Source of the DNA: Candidatus Njordarchaeota archaeon | GTDB taxonomy: Archaea > Asgardarchaeota > Njordarchaeia > Njordarchaeales > Njordarchaeaceae | Reading direction: 5' to 3' | DNA length: 6,440 bases | Assembly (NCBI GenBank): GCA_029856615.1 | Contig: JAHKLF010000093.1 | Location: 1 to 6,440 of the forward strand | Shown: in pieces, positions 1 to 6,015 of the stretch | Numbering within the stretch: the first letter of the stretch is position 1 | Layout: each line of letters opens with the position of its first letter | The notes under the pieces: model-generated | What the model saw: the letters and a program-made list of their open reading frames with translations, nothing else | Database searches by the model: none | Told to the model about the DNA's origin: nothing | Position numbers and translations under genes: made by a program

Positions 1-1
1 A

Positions 2-655
2 AAAGATGAGAATGTAAAAAGGAAGTTCTATGGAGATATATTTGAGTGGCTTAATTCTGTGCTAAGTACTAGTGCGCTTTTATCAATTTTAGGAGTTAAT
101 GATAAGGAGATTTTGCGTTTGGCAACATTTGGAAAAATAAAAGACAATAAGATAAAGAAAAATGCCCTTAGTTTCATGATTAAAGAAGCGCCAGGGCAAC
201 TTTATAGGATTGCTCAGAGGTATCTTCCGGAGGAGATAATAGAGCATTTTGATGCGTTAATTACTAAGAAGAAACCTAAAGAAGTATTAATTTGTGAGAA
301 GCTTAAATTATCTGGAATAAGATCAATTGCGTATATCGAGGACACATTAGAATTTGGCGTAATAGTTAGATTCATAGTAAATCCATCGTATTTCACGAGA
401 CAGTTGGTTGAGAAACCTTCTTTACCTGCAGAAATAATAACAATTGCCAAAGTATCAGAATGGTTTGAGACCGATGATAGACGTATCATACTATTATTAC
501 CCTCAAGCGATAAAAAATGTGTCGTATTTGAGCTTTATCCAATGACAAATGTTGCAATGATCAGAAAGGTGGCTGAAAAAATTCTAAGGCGAGTTGTAAG
601 TGTCAAAATCGAAGAGGTTAGACATTTATATGACTTATTATTAGAAATTACGTGA
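2..655 (+). CDS. Unrecognised protein, C-terminal 217 residues (5' end outside window)
   Basis: I do not recognise this protein. A GTG at 59 could give a 198-residue product, but the frame is open back to position 2 and adds 19 normal-looking residues (KDENVKRKFYGDIFEWLNS). The GTG has no SD at a proper distance: the nearest GGAG is about 23 nt upstream. I therefore treat this as the 3' part of a longer gene starting left of the window. Counted from position 2, residues 1 to about 88 look mostly helical and charged. A Lys-rich linker (ITKKKPKE, about 87-94) follows. The remainder alternates predicted strands and helices (VLICEKLKLSG, FGVIVRFIV, RRIILLLP, CVVFELYP) and ends in two helices. There is no signal peptide or membrane segment in the visible part, so it is probably cytosolic. 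No catalytic motif is visible. The stop is TGA, and a T-rich hairpin follows 24 nt later. Confidence 0.8.
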   Translation, partial: KDENVKRKFYGDIFEWLNSVLSTSALLSILGVNDKEILRLATFGKIKDNKIKKNALSFMIKEAPGQLYRIAQRYLPEEIIEHFDALITKKKPKEVLICEKLKLSGIRSIAYIEDTLEFGVIVRFIVNPSYFTRQLVEKPSLPAEIITIAKVSEWFETDDRRIILLLPSSDKKCVVFELYPMTNVAMIRKVAEKILRRVVSVKIEEVRHLYDLLLEIT

Positions 656-679
656 GACTGGTTTCTTAGAGAATCAAGT

Positions 680-696
680 AATTTTTCCTAAAAATT
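680..696 (+). terminator. T-rich hairpin, candidate terminator of the first gene
   Basis: The arms AATTTTT (680-686) and AAAAATT (690-696) are perfect reverse complements around a 3-nt loop, 24 nt after the stop of the first gene. Archaeal termination relies mainly on T-runs, and T5 at 682-686 fits. The arms contain only A and T, so the fold itself is weak. Confidence 0.35.
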
Positions 697-756
697 GAGC
701 GCTACTTTTGATGTTTTCTGAGAGTATATTTTATATCTTCTAAGCAGCAATAATAA

Positions 757-774
757 GACACTTTGATTAGTGTC
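757..774. repeat. Inverted repeat GACACT-N6-AGTGTC in the non-coding gap
   Basis: Six-base perfect arms flank TTGATT. The dyad lies inside a longer possible pairing of GCAGCAA (744-750) with TTGCTGC (822-828). A TATA-like tract (GTATATTTTATA, 724-735) lies just upstream. It could be an operator half-site pair or part of a structured leader or small RNA. Arms this short occur by chance in an AT-rich gap of this size, so the call is tentative. I see no ORF of reasonable length in 656-923. Confidence 0.25.
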
Positions 775-862
775 CTGAATGGGTGAAAAGTTTTAAAATA
801 TTACTGACATGAAACATATATTTGCTGCACTCTAAATAAATAAGTCATACATCCACAGAGAC

Positions 863-870
863 GTATAAAC
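863..870 (+). promoter_or_regulatory. Candidate TATA box for the HTH-PRTase gene
   Basis: GTATAAAC at 863-870 would place transcription start near 890-895 if the usual archaeal distance of about 25 nt applies. That gives a leader of roughly 30 nt that includes the SD. A second candidate, TTTATAAT at 882-889, would start transcription at about 912, inside the SD, and is less likely. Confidence 0.4.
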
Positions 871-909
871 ACTTTTGCAACTTTATAATTTTTTAATGTG
901 GCAATGGAA

Positions 910-914
910 GAGGT
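910..914 (+). promoter_or_regulatory. Shine-Dalgarno deciding the TTG start at 924
   Basis: GAGGT is complementary to the archaeal 16S 3' end and ends 9 nt before the TTG at 924. The ATG at 904 is out of frame with the PRTase and lies upstream of this SD. No in-frame ATG or GTG is available between the upstream TAA (894-896) and the TTG. This makes TTG the best start. Confidence 0.7.
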
Positions 915-923
915 AATGTTACA

Positions 924-1652
924 TTGCCTAAGAAACACATCGAATCCATTTTATTAAAATTGCTTGCAGTAGAATATCTGAAGTTATTGAAACGTAGGTT
1001 TACATATGATGAGTTATCAAAGAGGCTAAGTTTACCAGCACCAGTTCTTAATAGGTACATACGCGGATACGTCCTACCGAGAGATGAGAGAGCTAAACAG
1101 ATAATAGAGTTTGCAGAGCAACATATCAATCTCGAAAAGGAGCTATTAAGCAGAATACAGTTTGATGAAAGAGGGTATTTTGACAATACAAAGATAATCT
1201 ATGATGTGGTTCTCCTGAAATTAATCATAAACAAAAAGATCTTGAAATTCGCGAAATGGAAGATAAACAAAGTTATGACAGCGGCTGTGGATGGCTTACC
1301 TCTGGCTACTCTCGTAGCTAGTGAACTAGGAGTGAATCTCGTTTTTGCAAAGAGGGAAAAGGAAGTAGGGGTAAAATCCTTTTTAGAGGAAGTTTATGTG
1401 CCTCGTGACTCGGGAATAACGGTATCACTTTATATTCCGAGAAATTCCATAAGGCCTCGAGAAAAAGTACTAATAGTTGATGATGTAATCAGAACGGGAG
1501 AAACTCAAAGAGCATTAATAAATCTAGTTAGTAAGGCGAAAGGCGCTGTTGCGGGGATATTTGTTTTAATTGCAATCGGAGACGCGTGGAGAAGGCGTAT
1601 CCCTAAGAATATTCCAGTTGATTATTTTGTTAAAATAGAACCTCCTAGATAA
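924..1652 (+). CDS. HTH-domain phosphoribosyltransferase-like protein (GfcR/PyrE-like regulator or purine PRTase)
   Basis: This 242-residue cytosolic protein has two domains. Residues 8-65 are helical with a helix-turn-helix pattern (YDELSKRLSLPAPVLNRYI at 28-46, followed by RGYVLPRDERA). Residues about 85-242 form a type I PRTase fold. VMTAAVDGLPLATLVASELG (117-136) corresponds to the diphosphate-loop and helix region. The PRPP motif VLIVDDVIRTGET (182-194) is intact, with both acidic residues (Asp186, Asp187) and the TG turn. Family knowledge: archaeal HTH-PRTase proteins include the GfcR-type transcription regulators once annotated as orotate PRTase (PyrE2), and archaeal purine PRTases can also carry N-terminal HTH-like segments. 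An intact PRPP motif means it can probably bind PRPP or a nucleotide. Whether it catalyses or only senses is not decidable here. The TTG start is supported by GAGGT 9 nt upstream. It stands alone, followed 198 nt later by an MFS permease on the same strand. Confidence 0.85.
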   Translation: MPKKHIESILLKLLAVEYLKLLKRRFTYDELSKRLSLPAPVLNRYIRGYVLPRDERAKQIIEFAEQHINLEKELLSRIQFDERGYFDNTKIIYDVVLLKLIINKKILKFAKWKINKVMTAAVDGLPLATLVASELGVNLVFAKREKEVGVKSFLEEVYVPRDSGITVSLYIPRNSIRPREKVLIVDDVIRTGETQRALINLVSKAKGAVAGIFVLIAIGDAWRRRIPKNIPVDYFVKIEPPR

Positions 1653-1677
1653 GATTTGTGATGCAAATTTGGTTTTT
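1652..1677 (+). terminator. Hairpin plus T-run after the HTH-PRTase gene
   Basis: Starting at the last base of the stop codon, AGATTTG (1652-1658) can pair with CAAATTT (1664-1670) around the loop TGATG, with one G-U pair. A T5 run at 1673-1677 follows. The layout suits transcript end formation for the PRTase gene and suggests the downstream permease is transcribed separately. Confidence 0.4.
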
Positions 1678-1711
1678 ATCATACATCCCTTTGTCGAATT
1701 ATTATTTCGCT

Positions 1712-1737
1712 AAACAGAACAATAATTAATTCTGTTT
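1712..1737. repeat. 8-bp-arm inverted repeat AAACAGAA-N10-TTCTGTTT
   Basis: This is a perfect dyad with a 10-nt AT-only spacer (CAATAATTAA), in the gap between the HTH-PRTase and permease genes, about 55 nt upstream of the permease TATA region. The arm centres are 18 nt apart. It is possibly a regulator binding site or a second terminator stem. Among the non-coding dyads in the window it has the longest perfect arms. Confidence 0.4.
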
Positions 1738-1792
1738 GAAAGCCCTATTCTTAGCAACATATTTTGAAATTTCATAAAGTAGTGAAAAATAA

Positions 1793-1812
1793 GCATAAAT
1801 AAATTTTTATGC
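1793..1812 (+). promoter_or_regulatory. Permease promoter: TATA box embedded in the dyad GCATAAA-N6-TTTATGC
   Basis: The ATAAATA at 1795-1801 is a good archaeal TATA box, predicting transcription start near 1825 and a leader of about 25 nt that contains the SD. The box lies inside a dyad with perfect 7-base arms (1793-1799 and 1806-1812). A protein bound here would block TBP/TFB access, so repression is the natural inference. The preceding gene product has an HTH domain and is a candidate binder, but that is unproven. Confidence 0.45.
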
Positions 1813-1838
1813 GAAGTTATAATAATGCGTAACTGAGT

Positions 1839-1843
1839 GAGGT
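1839..1843 (+). promoter_or_regulatory. Shine-Dalgarno favouring the GTG start at 1851
   Basis: GAGGT ends 7 nt before the GTG at 1851. It ends only 1 nt before the in-frame TTG at 1845, which is too close for use. The spacing matches the 7-9 nt seen at the other genes in this window, so 1851 is preferred over 1845. Confidence 0.65.
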
Positions 1844-1850
1844 CTTGGAC

Positions 1851-3044
1851 GTGGAGGAGAAGAAACGGATTGCGTATATAGCTATCATATCTTTTGGCCT
1901 GGTGAGTCTATTCGGAGATATAATTTATGAAGGTGCTAGAGGAGCGATTAGCCCTTATTTCGAGTTTCTCGGAGCCACAGCTTTCATTTTTGGGGTCATC
2001 ATTAGTATAGGTGATTTTCTAGGTTATACATTGAGATTAATAAGCGGGTACATCGCAGATATTAAGAAGACTTACTGGATTTTTATACTTCTAGGATACG
2101 GCTTGCTCATCGCAATTCCATTACTAGCATTTGTAAGATATCTACCTATTATTGGGCCCGCATGGCTATTAGCTGGGATATTGGTAATAATAGAACGAAT
2201 AGCAAAAGCATTACGATCCCCCGCAAGGGATACCTTGCTTTCAATTACGACCCGAGGGGTGGGAGTAGGTAAAGCCTTTGGTCTTCATGAATTAATGGAT
2301 CAAATAGGCGCGATAGCAGGACCCGCATTAGTTGCTCTAGTTCTCTTCCTAACCGGAAATGATTTCTTTTACGCATTTCTTATACTGTTTATCCCATATA
2401 TTCTTCTCCTCGTTGTTTTATCGCAAGCTTATATTAGATTAAGGACATATACTAACCTAGCGTTCAAATCAATTCAAGAAGAGAAGAAAGAGCTTGGCAA
2501 GGCAGAATTACCCAGAGAATTTAACCTCTATACTCTTGCAGTTTTTATGAATACCGCTGGACTAATACACATTCTCTTAATATTATATGTAGCATCAAGA
2601 TATCTGGGAATGCAAGCATGGCTAATTGCAGTTCTTTATATAATAGTCCAGGGAATCGACGCCATAATAGCACCTTTTTCCGGTTACATGTACGATAAAT
2701 TTGGTAGAAAAGTTCTGGGAATACCCTTTATTCTTGCGATTCTCCCCACTTTCTTCGTACTACTTAAAACCGCGAGCGCAATATTTTTGGCATCCATATT
2801 CTTTGGCATTATTCTAGGAATGCAAGAATCAATTTATAGAGCAGCCGTAGCTGATATAGTACCGCTTGAGAGAAGAGGGACTGGTTATGGAATATTCAAT
2901 ACAATTTATGGGATTGGTTTCCTAGTAAGCGGTTCTCTCTTTGGATTTTTTATAGACTACAACTTACTCAATATAGCTGTCATATATACAACATTCATGC
3001 AAATAATTGCTCTGATATTTCTAATAAGCTCATTGGAGAAGTGA
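1851..3044 (+). CDS. MFS permease, 12 transmembrane helices, substrate unknown
   Basis: This 397-residue integral membrane protein is about the normal MFS length, with roughly twelve hydrophobic segments and no signal peptide. Numbering is from the GTG start. Helix 1 carries DIIYEGARG (23-31). SGYIADIKK (65-73) is a degenerate motif A in the loop between helices 2 and 3, and SGYMYDKFGRK (277-287) is its better-conserved copy in the second half. The cytoplasmic side also has ERIAKALRSPARDTLLS (115-131), FGLHELMDQ (143-151) and ESIYRAAVADIVPLERRG (326-343). I recognise this combination from a widespread but uncharacterised bacterial and archaeal MFS group. A charged central loop (about 193-223) separates the two six-helix halves. 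Transport of a small solute or efflux driven by the proton gradient is the family expectation, and the substrate cannot be read from sequence. Lying downstream of an HTH-PRTase, it may be a regulatory target. An alternative start is TTG 1845, adding two residues. Confidence 0.85.
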   Translation: MEEKKRIAYIAIISFGLVSLFGDIIYEGARGAISPYFEFLGATAFIFGVIISIGDFLGYTLRLISGYIADIKKTYWIFILLGYGLLIAIPLLAFVRYLPIIGPAWLLAGILVIIERIAKALRSPARDTLLSITTRGVGVGKAFGLHELMDQIGAIAGPALVALVLFLTGNDFFYAFLILFIPYILLLVVLSQAYIRLRTYTNLAFKSIQEEKKELGKAELPREFNLYTLAVFMNTAGLIHILLILYVASRYLGMQAWLIAVLYIIVQGIDAIIAPFSGYMYDKFGRKVLGIPFILAILPTFFVLLKTASAIFLASIFFGIILGMQESIYRAAVADIVPLERRGTGYGIFNTIYGIGFLVSGSLFGFFIDYNLLNIAVIYTTFMQIIALIFLISSLEK

Positions 3045-3092
3045 TTTTCGGTGGTGCTAATATGATATTTGGAATTTCTGCCAATAAATAAA

Positions 3093-3101
3093 ACTTAAAT
3101 A
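3093..3101 (+). promoter_or_regulatory. Candidate TATA box (ACTTAAATA) for the GNAT fusion gene
   Basis: ACTTAAATA is preceded by an A-rich BRE-like stretch (AATAAA). The same 9-mer recurs at 5972-5980 in front of the GTPase gene. Start of transcription is predicted near 3125, giving an unusually long leader of about 115 nt. No TATA box closer to the gene is convincing. Confidence 0.4.
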
Positions 3102-3111
3102 TCACAATTAA

Positions 3112-3140
3112 ACCTATAGGTATTAGTCTTAATAATTAAG
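3112..3140. repeat. Two small palindromes near the predicted transcription start of the GNAT gene
   Basis: ACCTATAGGT (3112-3121) is a perfect 10-base palindrome. CTTAATAATTAAG (3128-3140) has perfect 6-base arms around one A. Both lie 10-40 nt downstream of the candidate TATA box, where a regulator would hinder initiation or clearance. The second is AT-only except at its ends, so chance is a real explanation. Confidence 0.25.
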
Positions 3141-3200
3141 GGATACGGGATGTACTAATCTCTTCTTTCTCTACTTTACATTGAAGCGTAATTAAGTTTT

Positions 3201-3240
3201 CTCAAGTTTATTATCCTCTTATTTCTCTTGAGGTGACCTC
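3201..3240 (+). promoter_or_regulatory. Shine-Dalgarno GAGGTGA within inverted repeats, deciding the TTG start at 3243
   Basis: GAGGTGA (3230-3236) is the strongest SD in the window, and its GAGGT core ends 8 nt before the TTG at 3243. It sits in an 11-base palindrome GAGGTGACCTC (3230-3240). Two upstream segments could also pair over it: CTCAAG (3201-3206) with CTTGAG (3227-3232), and CCTC (3215-3218) with GAGG (3230-3233). Translation could be limited by leader folding, though the stems are short. Confidence 0.5.
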
Positions 3241-3242
3241 TT

Positions 3243-5870
3243 TTGAGCGATATCGTTATTAGAAAAATAAGAAGAGAGGACGTTAAGGACATAATAGAGA
3301 TAATTAAATCTGCAACATTCGACTTTCCATGGGGAATGTATTATAATGTTCATGCATTTGACGAGGAAGAAATGTGGATATCTTTCCAAGGCACGAAAGA
3401 ATTTCCAACACTAGTAGCTGAATATAACGGTAAGGTTATCGCATTTGCTACAAATTTTCCACACTGGGAGGAGAAAAATAACTTCTATATCGGACTACTT
3501 CTAACACACGCAGATTATAGGGGTAGAGGAGCAGGTGGCAAACTTATACGTGCATGCTTGAAAATAGCGGTAGAAAAAAAGTTTGACTTATTAAGTCTAC
3601 ATACATGGGCAAGCAATAGGGCAATGAGATTATATCGGAGAACAGGATTTACGTGGATACCTTCAAGCGCTGTTTACATGATTAACTTTTCTCCCCAATT
3701 ATTTAAGTATAAATCCATACGAGAGATTTTTAAGAAACCCGAGAATCTCATAGACTGCTTAGTTGAGCCACCTAAGAAAATTGATGTGAATGGTCATGTA
3801 GCGTGGAAATATCTGTGGTATGTAAATAATAACAAGATAGAGGCAATCTTTGATAATGACTCCAGATTATTACTTTCGTTAAAGATAAACCATGATGAGA
3901 TAGAGATATATCCTCCTGAGAAGAATTGCTACTTAAAGAACACAGAGTTAGAATTAATTATTAATACGACGAGGCCTAGATCATCGCATTTGGAGGAAAA
4001 AGTCACTATATTAAATCAAGGCCGAAATAGTATCAAAATTAAAGCGAAAGAGAAAATTGAGTTAAAGATTGATGATTACCGATTTGGCTTTAAACTTAAG
4101 GTATTAGATCCATTAGAAGTAAGGGTTTCACCACGTCATATAATTGCGCCTAGTAGAATCAATTTATTTCTCATTAATAACAAGGATGAATCAATAGAGG
4201 ATGAATTGTTAATTATTCCGATCGGGCACTTAATAGTGAATCCTGATAGATTGTTTATTAAGTTAAATCCCAAAGATTTTTCGACGCGCGCCATATGGGT
4301 AGATGGCGAGGGAATTTTGAAAGTAATTGCTAAGGAGACTAAGGGAGTTGAAAAAGAGATTCATGTCTTTAAACAAAATTTCATTAAAGTGGATGATGAG
4401 AGTTTTACGTCCACTTATTGGCGCTTAAGTAATGAGGAAGTACGGCCATTAATGATGGAAAGAATACACATATGGTACGACTTAAGAATTAATGATGAAG
4501 AAATCAAACTTAAAATGGATACTAAAGAAAGAAAGTTAAAAGCAAAGGCAGCCGATGCGATAATAGAAATTGATCCTACCTTCAATGATAATGAATTAAT
4601 TATGAATGTATCAATAACAGCTATCGAAGATTTATCGGGATACCTAAGAATGTACTATTGGATCGAGGTCCCTAGCGGAGATAATTTCTTTATATTGCCT
4701 ACTCATGAAAATATTATTGTGCGAGACAAGTATGTGTACCCCTCTTTTCCCAAACGTTATAATGTAATACGTAAGAAATTACCAGTACCCCTCTTTGGTT
4801 ACGATTTTAGGAATTATAGACTGCTAATAGAATTTGATTCGGATGGATATTATACTCTTAGATACGGTCCGTATAGTGTGCGTATCGATTTTCCGGTAAC
4901 TCTTAAGAGAGGAGAAACTATCACGAAAAGAATAAGATACAAAATTGATAATGTGAGTGATAAACTATTAGGCGTAAGACTCGTGAGAGCCGTCGATGCG
5001 TACTTGAGGGATTCCCAATTAGTGATAAAGAATAATTGGGCTACTAACTTAGATGTGAAAGTATTTGTCGGTGACACTACAGCAGAGGGGAAATTATCCC
5101 CCTTGGAAGAATTAACGGTACCGCTACATCTTAGTGGTCATGGCGTACTAAAGGTGATAATTAGTGTTAATGGATATCTTGAGGAAAGAGAAATACCTTA
5201 TGTTATTCCAATAAAGGTGAGGTGGCAAGGAAAAGAGCTAAAATTCGGGAATATTAAACTCACTATTGATGAAAAAGGCGGATCTTTAAGGAGCCTAACT
5301 ATAAATAAGGAGGAGATTTTAGCATGGTGGGATAATGAAATTAAAACGCCGCTCGGAATTCCACTTACTCATGGCGGCTTCGCGGTTCTTTTACTGATTG
5401 ATGGAAAGGATGAGGAAGTCTATCTCAAGAAATGGAAGCACATAGGGGATGGCGTCGTTAAACTACACATTAATGATATGGAGATAACTAGAAGATGGGA
5501 CATGCTTGGTAATAATTCATTCGTGGAACGAATAAGAATCGAAAATAAAGGCCATAGGCCGAGAGAAATTGAGGTATCTCATTACATCTTCTTCAATAGC
5601 AAGCTCGAAGAGGCCGTAAGTGGTGCCTCTAAGGTGCGTGATCATGAAGTATTCTCTATTAGTGATAGTAGGAAATTAGTAGTGAGTATTCATGATAAAA
5701 CATTAGGAATCAGTTTAGGTGCAACCGAATATCAAGAAATCTCGGTTATTCAATTATCTGGTTTTAATGGAATCATACAATCTCGATGGAGATGGGATTT
5801 AAAACCCAATGAAGCAAAAGAGGGAAAGCTTATAGTAAGATATTACGAGAGAATTAATAGGACAACTTAA
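3243..5870 (+). CDS. Large GNAT acetyltransferase fused to about 700 residues of beta-rich domains
   Basis: This 875-residue protein has no signal peptide or membrane helix, so it is probably cytosolic. Residues 3-150 form a GNAT N-acyltransferase domain: an N-terminal strand and helix (IVIRKIRREDVKDIIEII), the acetyl-CoA motif in GLLLTHADYRGRGAGGKLIR (84-103, with RGRGAG at 93-98), and the SNRAMRLYRRTGF segment (124-136) typical of motif B. A helical linker follows (about 150-170). The rest is strand-rich: 180-290; an Ig-like stretch around 291-376; 385-570 with aromatic strands; another Ig-like stretch around 575-660; and a C-terminal domain from 665. In the last, IKLTIDEKGGSLRSLTINKEEIL resembles the opening of mutarotase-like or glycoside-hydrolase beta-sandwiches. 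Free GNAT enzymes are usually 150-200 residues, so the extra 700 are exceptional. The acyl acceptor is unknown. The beta domains may bind a glycan, protein or polymer substrate (inference). The GNAT call is firm and the C-terminal assignments are tentative. The TTG start is backed by a strong SD. Confidence 0.85.
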   Translation: MSDIVIRKIRREDVKDIIEIIKSATFDFPWGMYYNVHAFDEEEMWISFQGTKEFPTLVAEYNGKVIAFATNFPHWEEKNNFYIGLLLTHADYRGRGAGGKLIRACLKIAVEKKFDLLSLHTWASNRAMRLYRRTGFTWIPSSAVYMINFSPQLFKYKSIREIFKKPENLIDCLVEPPKKIDVNGHVAWKYLWYVNNNKIEAIFDNDSRLLLSLKINHDEIEIYPPEKNCYLKNTELELIINTTRPRSSHLEEKVTILNQGRNSIKIKAKEKIELKIDDYRFGFKLKVLDPLEVRVSPRHIIAPSRINLFLINNKDESIEDELLIIPIGHLIVNPDRLFIKLNPKDFSTRAIWVDGEGILKVIAKETKGVEKEIHVFKQNFIKVDDESFTSTYWRLSNEEVRPLMMERIHIWYDLRINDEEIKLKMDTKERKLKAKAADAIIEIDPTFNDNELIMNVSITAIEDLSGYLRMYYWIEVPSGDNFFILPTHENIIVRDKYVYPSFPKRYNVIRKKLPVPLFGYDFRNYRLLIEFDSDGYYTLRYGPYSVRIDFPVTLKRGETITKRIRYKIDNVSDKLLGVRLVRAVDAYLRDSQLVIKNNWATNLDVKVFVGDTTAEGKLSPLEELTVPLHLSGHGVLKVIISVNGYLEEREIPYVIPIKVRWQGKELKFGNIKLTIDEKGGSLRSLTINKEEILAWWDNEIKTPLGIPLTHGGFAVLLLIDGKDEEVYLKKWKHIGDGVVKLHINDMEITRRWDMLGNNSFVERIRIENKGHRPREIEVSHYIFFNSKLEEAVSGASKVRDHEVFSISDSRKLVVSIHDKTLGISLGATEYQEISVIQLSGFNGIIQSRWRWDLKPNEAKEGKLIVRYYERINRTT

Positions 5871-5888
5871 GAAGCTTGGTTTTCTAAG
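5866..5888 (+). terminator. Weak hairpin with T-run overlapping the stop of the GNAT gene
   Basis: CTTA(A)GAA at 5866-5873 pairs with TTCTAAG at 5882-5888 with one bulged A. T4 at 5880-5883 lies in the loop and 3' arm. It could help end the GNAT transcript. The evidence is weak. Confidence 0.2.
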
Positions 5889-5971
5889 CGTAGAATACGG
5901 TTAAGTTTTCATCACGTAATACGTATAACATATATTTTTAAATTACCAAAAAAGCACTTGAATTCATTAAG

Positions 5972-5980
5972 ACTTAAATA
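5972..5980 (+). promoter_or_regulatory. TATA box (ACTTAAATA) of the small GTPase gene
   Basis: ACTTAAATA is followed by A and T runs. It predicts transcription start near 6000-6004 and a short leader of about 12-16 nt. The element is identical to the one at 3093-3101. About 50 nt upstream lies ACGTAATACGT (5914-5924), an imperfect palindrome of unknown meaning. Confidence 0.5.
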
Positions 5981-6002
5981 AAAATTTTTTAGTTAAACTC
6001 TC

Positions 6003-6006
6003 GGTG
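6003..6006 (+). promoter_or_regulatory. Shine-Dalgarno GGTG for the GTPase, favouring ATG 6016
   Basis: GGTG ends 9 nt before the ATG. The GTG within it (6004-6006) is in frame and could add four residues (V-K-N-T), but it would then have no SD of its own. ATG 6016 also gives the usual short N-terminus before the P-loop strand. Confidence 0.55.
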
Positions 6007-6015
6007 AAAAACACG

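Noticed and set aside
214..489. Minus-strand reading frame of 91 codons inside the first gene
   Set aside because: It lies wholly opposite a well-supported coding frame, has no SD or promoter, and its product is Ser/Ile-rich with no motif. It is a shadow frame.
705..820. C/D-box small RNA
   Set aside because: CTGA occurs several times (for example near 718 and 804), but no proper RTGATGA C-box is found at a usable distance with terminal pairing.
744..828. Degenerate tRNA, suggested by 7-bp end pairing and 85-nt size
   Set aside because: There is no D-arm GG, no T-loop TTCRA motif, no anticodon arm in place, and the expected bases at conserved positions are absent.
904..957. Short + frame from ATG 904 (17 codons) overlapping the PRTase start
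   Set aside because: It has no SD of its own, and the nearby GAGGT lies downstream of this ATG. The length is within chance.
893..1186. Minus-strand reading frame of 97 codons across the start of the HTH-PRTase gene
   Set aside because: It overlaps the HTH domain and the SD of a clear gene, and its low-complexity Ser/Leu-rich product looks like antisense translation.
4850..5077. Minus-strand reading frame of 75 codons inside the GNAT fusion gene
   Set aside because: It is fully inside a long real gene, with a Leu/Ser/Thr-rich product and no SD.
5914..5924. ACGTAATACGT as an operator for the GTPase
   Set aside because: The arms are only ACGT, which is self-complementary and common. It is too far upstream of the TATA box for a clear role, and there is no second copy.
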